Under the pieces are notes generated by a model. It was not told the origin of the DNA, made no database searches, and saw only the letters and a list, made by a program, of their open reading frames with translations. A stretch of 64,000 nt of DNA, from assembly GCA_963732875.1 (NCBI GenBank), contig CAVTBD010000002.1, forward strand, positions 1,302,001 through 1,366,000, given 5' to 3'. A program made the translations under genes and the position numbers. Positions 8,951-15,954 of the stretch are shown one piece after another. How positions within the stretch are numbered: position 1 is the stretch's first letter; every line of letters starts with the position of its first letter. The stretch is from WHSO01 sp963732875 (GTDB lineage Bacteria; Pseudomonadota; Alphaproteobacteria; SMXQ01).

Positions 8951-9063
8951 CATTCTCGCGCCCCCTTCCTCGTCATTCCCGCGAAACTTGTCCCCGCGCA
9001 GGCGGGGAGCGGGAATCCAATCTTCCGAAAACATGGACCCCCGCTTTCGCGGGGGTGACGAAA
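8951..9063. repeat. Palindromic CGTCATTCCCGCG intergenic repeat
   Basis: Outer arms CGTCATTCCCGCG and GCGGGGGTGACG enclose inner palindromes built on GTCCCCGCGCAGGCGGGGA and ACCCCCGCTTTCGCGGGGGT. A related copy lies at 21808-21878. Confidence 0.65.
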
Positions 9064-9547
9064 AAGGAATTTCATAAAACGGAGACGAGCGGGTGGGTGG
9101 CATGTCCGGGAACCGGACATGCGCGGGCATCGGCGCTAAAACATCACTTACGGCGCCTGGAATCCCTGGGAGGTAAGGGGCTGGTCGGGGGAGCTGTGGG
9201 GGATGTTCGCCCGTTTTGCAGCATTTAGTCCCACCAGCATCTTTTAAGCCTTCCTCCCGCCTTGCTGCGACGCTAAGCGGTTTACTGAGGTGAGCTCACC
9301 GAGGAGGTAGGAAACGTCGCAGCCCTCTGGCTGGGAAGCGCCCGCGCACTCTCCGATGCCGATGACCCCGACAGGGAGCCACCGGGCCGGACCCTTGGCC
9401 GACTTTTCCGGCGCTAGCATCCGGACAGGTCGACGAATGAATACGACCCGGCCTTTATAGTGTAAGAACAAAAGAAGAACAAGCCTTTTCTGCGAGCCCG
9501 GCATTTTTCTTTCCGGCCCCCGGATGCCACGCCCCAACATTCCTCCT

Positions 9548-9682
9548 GCGTCATGCCCCGCTTTATGCGGGGCATCCACGAGTTGTTCCCAACCAGCGCC
9601 ACAGAAACACATGGATGCCCCGAACAAGTCGGGGCATGACGGTTTGAATGAACGAACCCGGGACACGCCCGGGCATGACGAT
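9548..9682. repeat. Palindromic CGTCATGCCCC intergenic repeat
   Basis: CGTCATGCCCCGCTTTATGC begins the left half, and GATGCCCCGAACAAGTCGGG followed by GCATGACGG forms the right half. Same family as the copies at 6945 and 22947. Confidence 0.65.
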
Positions 9683-9794
9683 TACGGCCTTGTGAAGACC
9701 CCGCGCATGACGCCCCGGCGGCGCGCGGCTAAGATGGCCGCAACCAGAATCGCGCGCGCCCAACGACCGCGCCGCGCCAACAGGGGGAACCGCC

Positions 9795-10439
9795 ATGGAC
9801 ATCACGCTCTACTACGCGCCCGTCACCTGCTCGATGGTGCCCTGGATCACGCTCACCGAGGCCGGCGCCGATTTCGAGGCGCGCCCGGTCAACATGCGCA
9901 AGCGCGAGAACAAGGCGCCCGACTACCTGCGCATCAACCCCAAGCACAAGGTGCCGGCCCTCGTCGTGGACGGGCGCACGCTCACCGAGAACGTGGCGAT
10001 CCAGCAGTGGATCGCGCGCGCGTTCCCGAAGGCGAAGCTGCTGCCCACTGACGCGTGGCAGGAACTGCAGGCGGTGTCGCTGATGGCGTGGTTCGCGTCG
10101 GGCATTCACCCGCACCTGAGCCGCATCAACTCGCCCGCCAAGTACTGCGGCGCGGACGGCAGCGAGGATTCGGTGACGCACCTCGCCTGGGGGCTGCTGT
10201 TCGAGGAGTACGGGCTCGCCGACGGGATGCTCGCGGGGCGCGATTTCTTCTTCGACCACTTCACCGCGGCCGACGCCTATTTCTTCTGGTGCTACCGCCG
10301 CGCCACCCAGTTCGGCATCGACCGCGGCCGCTTCACGAACTGCGACGCCCATTTCGAGCGCATGAAGACATGGCCGAGCGTGGCCAGGCTGCTCGCCTTC
10401 GAGGCGGAGGTGCAGGAGAAGTTCAAGGCGGTGGCTTAA
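9795..10439 (+). CDS. Glutathione S-transferase family protein
   Basis: A 214-residue cytosolic GST: an N-terminal thioredoxin-like domain (MDITLYYAPVTCSMVPWITL; KVPALVVDGRTLTENVAIQQWIA with the cis-Pro and the glutathione-binding Glu-Asn-like segment) and an all-helical C-terminal domain from about residue 90 (FFFDHFTAADAYFFWCYRRA). The catalytic position near Y7/S13 is consistent with beta-type bacterial GSTs. It has a GGGGGAA-type RBS. It is the last host-like high-GC gene before the low-GC accessory block, which starts a few bases after its stop. Confidence 0.88.
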   Translation: MDITLYYAPVTCSMVPWITLTEAGADFEARPVNMRKRENKAPDYLRINPKHKVPALVVDGRTLTENVAIQQWIARAFPKAKLLPTDAWQELQAVSLMAWFASGIHPHLSRINSPAKYCGADGSEDSVTHLAWGLLFEEYGLADGMLAGRDFFFDHFTAADAYFFWCYRRATQFGIDRGRFTNCDAHFERMKTWPSVARLLAFEAEVQEKFKAVA

Positions 10440-10460
10440 GGAAAGTAGAAGTCACTCTGG

Positions 10461-10489
10461 TTGAAGCAACACCATTAACTAGCTAATAA
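10461..10489 (+). promoter_or_regulatory. Sigma-70-type promoter of the retron operon
   Basis: TTGAAG (10461-10466), a 17-base spacer, then TAATAA (10484-10489). Spacing is ideal and it reads toward the retron effector. Confidence 0.6.
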
Positions 10490-10509
10490 TTTTGAGCGGT
10501 CGCTCAAAA
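10490..10509. promoter_or_regulatory. Palindromic operator candidate at the retron promoter
   Basis: Perfect 9-bp arms TTTTGAGCG and CGCTCAAAA around GT, placed directly after the -10 box where transcription should start. A bound repressor there would block initiation. The winged-helix ORF of the same operon is a candidate ligand (inference). Confidence 0.5.
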
Positions 10510-10539
10510 ACAATATTCATTTTCTGAAGCACGAATTGT

Positions 10540-10907
10540 ATGGGGACGGGGGGCATCGGGACCATGTCGGATCCCTTTGAAGATTTTGGCCAACATGCGG
10601 AAGAATGGCTGGAGGCAGCTAGCACTGTCTCTTTTACAGTCTTCTTGTGTGGCCCGAGTCTCGATGGAAAAAAGCCGAGAGCGGCGGCGAAACTTCGTGC
10701 TGCGATAAAAGAGGCATTGGAGGCAGAAAATTTTAAGGTCGTCTTGGGAGAAGACGACCTTATTGACGACCCACGTTTTAAAAAAATTGGCATAAATCTA
10801 CAGGATTCTGAAATAACATTCGTAGATAAACTATGTAATGCCATTGTTATAGTTGCAGATGGCCCAGGAAGCTTTTGCGAACTTGGGCTCTTTAGCTGGC
10901 ATTTTTC
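10540..10907 (+). pseudogene. Retron NDT-like effector, 5' part (split by IS1595-type element)
   Basis: Encodes the N-terminal ~115 residues of a nucleoside-deoxyribosyltransferase-like retron effector (Ec86/St85 type). FLCGPS opens the Rossmann-like fold, KVVLGEDD follows, and SFCELGLFSWHF carries the presumed catalytic Glu. The best start is ATG 10564 (MSDPFEDF); ATG 10540 is in frame upstream. At 10907 the gene is cut by the insertion, and the frame then runs into element DNA (GIVYLTKPERKWYV) and stops at 10953. Joining base 10907 to 14004 (one CATTTTTC copy kept) gives a continuous 193-201-residue protein. GC is well below the flanking genes, consistent with horizontal transfer. The truncated product lacks half the domain and is unlikely to be active. 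Confidence 0.82.
10900..10907. repeat. Target-site duplication, left copy (CATTTTTC)
   Basis: Eight bases repeated exactly at 13996-14003. Eight-base duplications are typical of IS1595-family elements. Confidence 0.85.
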
Positions 10908-11053
10908 GGGCATTGTGTACTTGACGAAACCAGAACGAAAGTGGTACGTCTGAAACCAAGCCATTTGGCGGGTTAGCGGCCTGTATCGGGCCACGGGCAG
11001 CCAAGCCCGCTCCGGGCGCGATCATGCCCCGGAGAGCCTCAATGGAGGACCAA

Positions 11054-11164
11054 ATGGCGAGTAAGAAGAGTAATGGTAAGTGTGGGTGCGCGACCCCGAA
11101 CCGGAAGCCCAAGACGCGGCCGGTGAAGGGCTACAAGCGGGGCACCCCCCGCAAGTGCAAGTAG
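11054..11164 (+). CDS. 36-residue Lys/Cys-rich small protein (passenger)
   Basis: An ATG preceded by GGAGG (6 bases away) opens a 36-codon frame: MASKKSNGKCGCATPNRK, then a strongly basic tail ending RGTPRKCK. There are three Cys and many Lys/Arg but no hydrophobic segment. It lies alone near the left end of the IS1595-type element and points toward the leftward passenger operon. It is not recognised; the strong RBS and clean frame support expression. It could be a nucleic-acid-binding peptide or simply a chance ORF. Confidence 0.4.
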   Translation: MASKKSNGKCGCATPNRKPKTRPVKGYKRGTPRKCK

Positions 11165-11170
11165 CATCCT

Positions 11171-11338
11171 CTAGTCTTTACGCGTACCGGGGCGGCGCTT
11201 CCCAAGAGCGTCGCCCCTCTCTTTCTTCGGCTGGGGTTTTACCAGCTTCCGAAGAACATCGTCAAAAGGCTTAGCCTCGCCAGCTTCGCGGGCCGCCCTT
11301 TCAAAGTCTGTTGCATTATCTTTTTTGCCGCTGTTCAT
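11171..11338 (-). CDS. 55-residue protein coupled to DUF4411 (passenger)
   Basis: The start ATG overlaps the DUF4411 stop as ATGA (11335-11338), so translation should be coupled. The product is highly charged: MNSGKKDNATDFERAARE, a central DDVLRKLVKPQPKKERGD, and a basic tail. No domain is recognised. As third gene after the XRE-ImmA and DUF4411 genes it may be part of the same toxin-antitoxin-like unit, for example as an accessory or antidote; this is inference from overlap only. Confidence 0.5.
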   Translation of the reverse strand: MNSGKKDNATDFERAAREAGEAKPFDDVLRKLVKPQPKKERGDALGKRRPGTRKD

Positions 11339-11799
11339 CCGAGGATTCCCACCTCAACCAAAAAGTCATGGCCGTTAATGCACTCCACGCCATCAATCTC
11401 CCTACAAACGCCAGAGATTTTAGCCAGGCTGTTGCCCGTTTCGTCGGTAACTACTGTGCCCCTGAGCGCCATCGCGGCTGCGATCAACCATGGATCGGCC
11501 GGATCGGGATTCTTAGTCCCCGCCTGATCTATGAGGCGCGAGTATCGGGTGATTATCTCCCCTGCCGGAACAAAAATTTCAGGAGCGTAATTGTCCACCA
11601 ACATTCCATCCCGTAATGGATGAAAGGTGGCATGGCACTCGGGAAACCTCTTCATTTCGTCTATCACTTGATAGACGCTTTTGACCGTACCGGCCTGAAT
11701 TTGAACGGCAATCTCTGCAAATATCCGCTCGGAATCTTCCATACGCTGGTGAATGTGCACCAGCACATCGCAATCTACGATGTAGGGCGGCCTAGCCAC
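11335..11799 (-). CDS. DUF4411 family protein (PIN-like)
   Basis: A 154-residue protein of the DUF4411 family, related to PIN-domain ribonucleases. Acidic residues expected for a metal-dependent nuclease are present: YIVDCDVLVHIH near residue 8, IDEMKRFPE near 48, DPADPWLIAAA near 100, and VVTDETGN near 117. The start overlaps the end of the XRE-ImmA gene by 8 bases. ImmA/IrrE-XRE with DUF4411 is a recurring gene pair in bacteria and is thought to act as a toxin-antitoxin-like module. Here it is cargo of the IS1595-type element. Confidence 0.8.
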   Translation of the reverse strand: MARPPYIVDCDVLVHIHQRMEDSERIFAEIAVQIQAGTVKSVYQVIDEMKRFPECHATFHPLRDGMLVDNYAPEIFVPAGEIITRYSRLIDQAGTKNPDPADPWLIAAAMALRGTVVTDETGNSLAKISGVCREIDGVECINGHDFLVEVGILG

Positions 11800-12937
11800 C
11801 GTCCACTGGGAGCCCGCCTAGGCGGTCCCGGACCTTGTCAAAATGTTTCGGCGCAAGCCGCAGCATTTCAGCGGCGTTGACCTCACTAATGCTGCCGTGG
11901 TCAAGGGCACGCATTATCGTGCTCATATAGCGATTACCGAGTGTGCTCATTTGCGTGAGCACATAGTTGCCTCCGCCCCCACCAGGAATCGGCTGAGGTT
12001 CAAACTCGCCTTGCCGTTGTTTAAATCGGTCATAAAAACCGCCGGGCGCGAGATTCGCCTGCTCAAGCCTCAAAGCCAACGCTCGCTGGCTGACCTTAAG
12101 GGCTCGGGCCGCGCGACGTATTTGTTCTGCATCCCATTCCACCGGCTCGTTTGGCCAAAGCGGTAGCGCTAGCCTGAGCACGTCGCGCGGCATGAGAAAG
12201 CCTGCGGCGAATTTGTTACAGAATGCCTCTACTGGATTCCGGTCATTGAAATCGGAAATGCCCGGCTGGCGAATCAGGATATGTGCATACTCATGGGCGA
12301 GCGTGAAAATGCGCGCGCCATCAACCTTATCGTTGCGGTTGATAACGATGGCGGGACTTGCCCCTTCATCGTAAATGCTAAAACCCCGGCAATCGTTCAG
12401 GTCGAACGTCTCTACATAGACATTGACGCCTGCCGCCTCGATCTTTTCCCGCCAGCGTGCCAGCGCTATCCGAGCTGTCCCCCATTGAATCTGCTCTTCG
12501 GCAGTAACGCCCAGCCGGCGACGTTCCTGTTCGCCAAGTTCCCACGGGTTGCCGTCCAAGGTGTAGGCAGGAAGGGCGGGCTTTGGTTGATTGTCTACCT
12601 CCGCCACTTCCTCAACATTTTTCTGGAAGCCGCGCACATCGCTTATCGCGACCAGCGCGTCGAAACCGAGTGTCGGTGGCTGACCTTCGAAAGTACGATA
12701 GTCAGTGGGCGGCGGCGGTAGATGATCGGGCGGCGCGCGTCGCGCCAGCGTAGCCTCTGGCAGTCGATAACCACGCGCGATCTTCTTGAACAGGGTCTTA
12801 TTAGGTAGCTTGCCAGCTTCAAGTTCTTGAAGCTCGTCTACCGTAAGGCCAAGCTTCTCCGCTGCCGCATCAAGCTCAAGGCCGCGGTATCTTCTCGCCC
12901 ATATAAGGACTTCTTTGGCGACGGGGACATCAACCAT
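11792..12937 (-). CDS. XRE-family regulator fused to ImmA/IrrE metallopeptidase
   Basis: 381 residues. Residues about 5-60 form an XRE-type helix-turn-helix (LDAAAEKLGLTVDELQELE). Residues about 150-290 form an ImmA/IrrE zinc peptidase with HEYAH at residues 215-219 and a downstream FCNKFAAGFLMP, the usual family signature. Such proteins bind DNA and cleave or sense a partner protein. Here the gene overlaps the DUF4411 gene, which fits an antitoxin/regulator role. The C-terminal ~90 residues contain a Gly-rich linker (IPGGGGG) and are not assigned. It lies 78 bases downstream of the transposase gene on the same strand. Confidence 0.88.
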   Translation of the reverse strand: MVDVPVAKEVLIWARRYRGLELDAAAEKLGLTVDELQELEAGKLPNKTLFKKIARGYRLPEATLARRAPPDHLPPPPTDYRTFEGQPPTLGFDALVAISDVRGFQKNVEEVAEVDNQPKPALPAYTLDGNPWELGEQERRRLGVTAEEQIQWGTARIALARWREKIEAAGVNVYVETFDLNDCRGFSIYDEGASPAIVINRNDKVDGARIFTLAHEYAHILIRQPGISDFNDRNPVEAFCNKFAAGFLMPRDVLRLALPLWPNEPVEWDAEQIRRAARALKVSQRALALRLEQANLAPGGFYDRFKQRQGEFEPQPIPGGGGGNYVLTQMSTLGNRYMSTIMRALDHGSISEVNAAEMLRLAPKHFDKVRDRLGGLPVDGG

Positions 12938-13015
12938 GTCAACCGCCTCTCGGCCGTTCCCTGCTTTGGAGCAGCCTCATTATCTGGCGACGGAAGTCAA
13001 GGTTCTTATGAACCT

Positions 13016-13930
13016 TCACATTGCCGCCCCGGACGAGTCCCGGTAGGTCAGACGCTTGCCCTCTATGCCTTTCAGGGCGATTTCGGCGCGCTCCATATCG
13101 GTCACTTTCCGGTTGTTGTAGCGGAAATCGAACTCTCCAAGATACCGCTTCAAATGCTGCTGGCTGACATGCTGGTACACACCATTGATGCCGCGCTTGA
13201 GGATGGAGAAATAGCCCTCAATCGTGTTCGTGTGCCAGAAGGTGCCGCGCACGTATTCCTCGATGGAATGGTTCACGGTGCCGTGGCCAGAGAACTCTTG
13301 GCCCATGCGCTTGTAGTGCATGGCGTCGTCGGTCATCAGGTAAGACTTGCGATCAACCTGTGCGACCAACACCGGGCGAAGGTTCTTGTGATTGACGGCG
13401 GGAACGTGCGTAGAGCGCACCTTGCCGTCGCGTTCCAGTAGGGAAAACACCGGCTCCTTTTTCGGGATCGGCTTGCCCTTCTTCGCGTTCTTGGCCTTGC
13501 CGCCGACAAAAGTTTCGTCGGCTTCAACAACTTTGTTCTGCCCACCCAAAGGACCGGGGTTGAACTCGCGCATACCTTCACGGATGCGGTGCGCCATGAA
13601 CCATGCAGTTTTGTAAGTGACGCCAAGGATGCGGTGAAGCTGATGCGCGCTCATGCCCTTCTTGCTACCGGCGAGAAGGTACGCAGCCTGAAACCACAGG
13701 TTCAACGGAACATGGGAACGCTCGAACAGCGTCCCGACCGTGACCGTGAATTGCTTGCGGCATTCGGCGCACTTGTACACGCCCGCTCGTGCCTTGGCAG
13801 ACTTGACCTCGTAGATTCTGTCGTAGTTCCCGCAATGGGGGCACACGGGGCCTTCAGGCCAGCGGATAGCTTCTAGGTGCTTCCGGGCCGCTTCGGCGTC
13901 GTGAAAGTGCGGGCTGCTCAAGGGGTTCAT
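13016..13930 (-). CDS. IS1595-family (ISXO2-like) transposase
   Basis: 304 residues. An N-terminal zinc ribbon (CPHCGNYDRI... YKCAECRKQF) is followed by an ISXO2-like DDE domain: VEADETFVGG (first Asp), LMTDDAMHY (second Asp) and NTIEGYFSILKRG (third acidic residue). It lies just inside the right inverted repeat and reads inward. It is full length with no frameshift, so the element may still be mobile. Host-proximal residues and termini agree with the IS1595 assignment. Confidence 0.93.
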   Translation of the reverse strand: MNPLSSPHFHDAEAARKHLEAIRWPEGPVCPHCGNYDRIYEVKSAKARAGVYKCAECRKQFTVTVGTLFERSHVPLNLWFQAAYLLAGSKKGMSAHQLHRILGVTYKTAWFMAHRIREGMREFNPGPLGGQNKVVEADETFVGGKAKNAKKGKPIPKKEPVFSLLERDGKVRSTHVPAVNHKNLRPVLVAQVDRKSYLMTDDAMHYKRMGQEFSGHGTVNHSIEEYVRGTFWHTNTIEGYFSILKRGINGVYQHVSQQHLKRYLGEFDFRYNNRKVTDMERAEIALKGIEGKRLTYRDSSGAAM

Positions 13931-13995
13931 GGCTCTCTCCGTTCAATACAGAGAGACTAACTAAATTTTGTGGTTTTGTAAAGGATATAATTCCC

Positions 13996-14003
13996 CATTT
14001 TTC
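13996..14003. repeat. Target-site duplication, right copy (CATTTTTC)
   Basis: Identical to 10900-10907. The retron effector frame resumes directly after it at 14004. Confidence 0.85.
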
Positions 14004-14241
14004 AAATAAACATGGGTCATTTAAAGATAAAGACTTTATTCTGCTTGTAGATAAAAAATTCGAACCTAAGCGAAGCTACCTGAACGCGGGACCAGCAGCG
14101 GCGGTCGACGGGGGAAAAGGTCGTCTCGATTACGTAAGTTTTTCAAAATGCGACCCGTCTCTTGTGGTTCGACGACTTCGCAATACCAGAGGAATTATTA
14201 CAAGCGATAAACGAGGGCGTCCGCTGGGGAGTGGACGATGA
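14004..14241 (+). pseudogene. Retron NDT-like effector, 3' part
   Basis: Continues the split effector. After SWHF the restored reading is SNKHGSFKDKDFILLVD, then SYLNAGPAAAVD, RLDYVSF and a C-terminal TRGIITSDKRGRPLGSGR, ending at TGA 14239-14241. This half matches the C-terminal half of the NDT-like domain of Ec86/St85-type effectors (FILLV, YLNxGP and a late VDF/VSF segment). No start codon or RBS drives it alone, so it should be silent. The stop overlaps the ATG of the winged-helix/RT frame (ATGA), a sign of an ancestral co-translated operon. Confidence 0.8.
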
Positions 14242-15036
14242 CACAAGTCATCAATGCTCAAATTAGTTTAATGGCTGTCGGCATCTTGCAACCGACTACG
14301 CCAGCCGAAGTTGTCGGCCTTCTAAATAAGATGCTTCCCGAGGCCGGTGCGAAGCCAACCCCCGAAATCATCCTTTCGTTTTTAAAAACTCGGGAGAAAC
14401 TCGGACACGTCATTCGGATTGCGCGATATGAGAACGAAAGCGATTTATATTCTTTAACCTTGGCAGGACATAGGTATCTGACAGTTGCGCAGCGAAAACT
14501 TCGCGATAAATTCAGATTTTATTTGCTGAGATCTGCACACAGACGTAGATTTTTAGCATCGGGGGGTGAAGCACAGAGGTTGGTCGGCGATTCGCTGATT
14601 CCAGACAACGGCACACCCGTAAAAGGAAGCGTGGCCAATAAACTTGGCCAGCGCGTTCCTTCTGGCCAAGTTTATTGGCCACGCATCTCAAGGCAGTTCG
14701 ACACAACTACTGGCTCGCCTGCTTCACCCTCCGGTCCCTTTCCAGAATGGATGTCGTTCAGCACACAACGCCAATGCGAAACAGCTGCGGGGTTTCCAGC
14801 TGATACGTTTGAGTTCGACTATGAAGGGCTAGCAGCATGTCTAGGGGTGTCCCCCAAGATCATTTCGCAAATTGCTAACGCGCCTGACCGGCACTATCGA
14901 GAATTTCAACTAGGCAAGCGCAGCGGAGGGTATCGGACAATTGAAAGTCCTAGGGTCTTTTTAAAGGTAATTCAGTGGTATTTGGCCGACTATGTGTTCG
15001 CCCATTTTCCTGTTCACCCTAGCGTTCATTCCTTTA
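14238..15036 (+). pseudogene. Winged-helix/retron reverse transcriptase frame, 5' part (split by IS5-family element)
   Basis: An open frame of 266 codons up to the IS junction. Residues about 15-105 look like a winged-helix DNA-binding domain (PTTPAEVVGLLNKMLPEA; SLTLAGHRYLT), equivalent to the C-terminal domain of the Ec86 effector. Residues about 105-170 are the translated candidate msr-msd and probably not protein. The RT proper most likely starts at ATG 14751 (MSFSTQRQ), which would make a 317-residue enzyme after IS removal, close to the 320 residues of Ec86 RT. The N-terminal RT motifs YRTIESP and HPSVHSFR are present. If translated through, the product would be a 488-residue fusion with the ncRNA inside its coding sequence. 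Confidence 0.78.
14524..14695 (+). ncRNA. Candidate retron msr-msd
   Basis: TTAGC at 14553-14557 fits the branching-guanosine site (G 14556). GGGGTG near 14561 and CACACCCG near 14612 can pair to form an msr stem. 14629-14651 and 14662-14684 are a perfect 23-bp inverted repeat with a 10-base loop, the long hairpin expected of an msd. TGAGAT (14527-14532) and ATCTCA (14685-14690) could form the a1/a2 closing stem, though a1 normally abuts TTAGC. It lies 56 bases before the RT start at 14751. Ends are estimates. Confidence 0.6.
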
Positions 15037-15952
15037 GAGGCTGTCTTGAAACGCGGTTTTGGGGTGGATGGCCGGGTTCGGATGTGATTCCAAACGGTTG
15101 TCGAAGCCAGTTTGGAGAGCCTCATGTGGACCCCGACCACCCGGCGGCAGCATAGCCGCGAACATCTGCGTTACGGAAGCGACCTCACCGATGCGGAATG
15201 GGCGATCATCGCGCCGTTCCTGCCGCCACCGGCCCGAACCGGTCGACCCCGCCAATGGCCGATGCGCGAGATCATGAATGCCGTCTTCTACGTGCTGCGG
15301 GGCGGCATCGCCTGGCGGCTGCTACCCACGGACTTTCCGCCGATGACGACGGTCTACGGCTGGTTCCTGCGCTTCCGCCGCGAGGGCCTGTTCGAGACCA
15401 TCAACCACCATCTCGTCATGATCGATCGCGAGCGGACCGGACGCCAGGCCAGCCCGTCGGCGGCCGTGATCGACAGCCAGAGCGTCAGGACCGTCGAAGC
15501 CGGCGGCCCCAGGGGGTATGACGCGGGCAAGAAGATCAAGGGCCGCAAGCGCCATGCCATGGTCGACACCGACGGGCGCATCCTGGTAATCCAGGCTCAT
15601 CCGGCCGACGTTCAGGACCGCGACGGCGCCATCCCGCTGCTACAGGCATCGCGACGCTCGTTCCCCTTCGTCGAACTCGCCTTTGCCGACAGCGCCTATG
15701 GCGCCCAGAGAGTCAAGGACGCCACCTGCATCGCCATCGAGGTCGTCAAGAAGATCGCCAATCAGGTTGGCTTCCACGTCCTGCCAAAACGCTGGGTGGT
15801 CGAGCGCTCCTTCGCCTGGATCAACCGCAACCGAAGGCTGGCCAAGGACGTCGAAGCAACCATCGCCTCCGCTGAAGCCTTCCTCTACGCCGCCTCGGTC
15901 ATGCTGCTCACACGCCGCCTCGCTCGACAGAAATGAGTTTCGAGTCGGACTT
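15037..15952 (+). mobile_element. IS5-family element inserted in the retron RT
   Basis: CTTTAGAG occurs at both junctions (15032-15039 and 15950-15957), so the exact ends are ambiguous within 8 bases. With a TA duplication, as in the IS427-like group, the element is 916 bp. Its left end starts GAGGCTGTCTTGAAAC and its right end (complement) AAGTCCGACTCGAAAC. Removal restores HSFRAGKSIL in the RT frame. Confidence 0.85.
15124..15936 (+). CDS. IS5-family transposase
   Basis: 270 residues from ATG 15124 (MWTPTTRR); an in-frame TTG lies 12 bases upstream. The N-terminal DUF4096-like domain (LTDAEWAIIAPFLPPP; MREIMNAVFYVLRGGIAWRLLP) precedes an RNase H-like DDE core with VIDSQSVRT (first Asp), AFADSAYGA (second Asp) and RWVVERSFAWINRNRRL (Glu). 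It is full length in one frame, without the two-ORF arrangement of some IS427 members. GC is host-like, so the element is probably at home in this genome rather than carried by the retron donor. Confidence 0.93.
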   Translation: MWTPTTRRQHSREHLRYGSDLTDAEWAIIAPFLPPPARTGRPRQWPMREIMNAVFYVLRGGIAWRLLPTDFPPMTTVYGWFLRFRREGLFETINHHLVMIDRERTGRQASPSAAVIDSQSVRTVEAGGPRGYDAGKKIKGRKRHAMVDTDGRILVIQAHPADVQDRDGAIPLLQASRRSFPFVELAFADSAYGAQRVKDATCIAIEVVKKIANQVGFHVLPKRWVVERSFAWINRNRRLAKDVEATIASAEAFLYAASVMLLTRRLARQK

Positions 15953-15954
15953 TA

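Larger units (their letters stand above)
8874..9794. other. Long intergenic region with repeats, no confident gene
   Basis: About 920 bases. 8951-9063 holds a CGTCATTCCCGCG-type repeat and 9548-9682 a CGTCATGCCCC-type repeat. 9100-9122 is a perfect 10-bp hairpin (GCATGTCCGG/CCGGACATGC, loop GAA). The centre has lower GC than the flanks. A 30-codon minus-strand frame (9148-9240, MLVGLNAAKR...) has GGAGGAAGG about 10 bases upstream but no recognised homologue. No known RNA family could be matched to 9120-9530. Confidence 0.5.
10908..13995 (-). mobile_element. IS1595-family element with passenger genes (3,088 bp)
   Basis: Ends are defined by the CATTTTTC duplication and imperfect terminal inverted repeats. 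The left end starts GGGCATTGTGTACTTGACGA and the right end (complement) starts GGGAATTATATCCTTTACAA; 19 of the first 26 bases match. Contents, mostly leftward: transposase, XRE-ImmA/IrrE protein, DUF4411 protein and a 55-codon ORF, plus a rightward 36-codon ORF. Passenger genes are known in larger IS1595-family elements. The insertion splits the retron effector gene. Confidence 0.85.

Noticed and set aside
9120..9530. tmRNA, RNase P RNA or SRP RNA
   Set aside because: No matching conserved cores (tag frame, GAAAGUCC-type or GGUCAGGUCCGGAAGG-type segments) could be found on either strand.
10440..10539. msr-msd directly upstream of the effector, as in Ec86
   Set aside because: Only ~100 bases are available. 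They contain a promoter and a short operator-like palindrome and no long msd hairpin. The hairpin at 14629-14684 fits far better, though this is not excluded.
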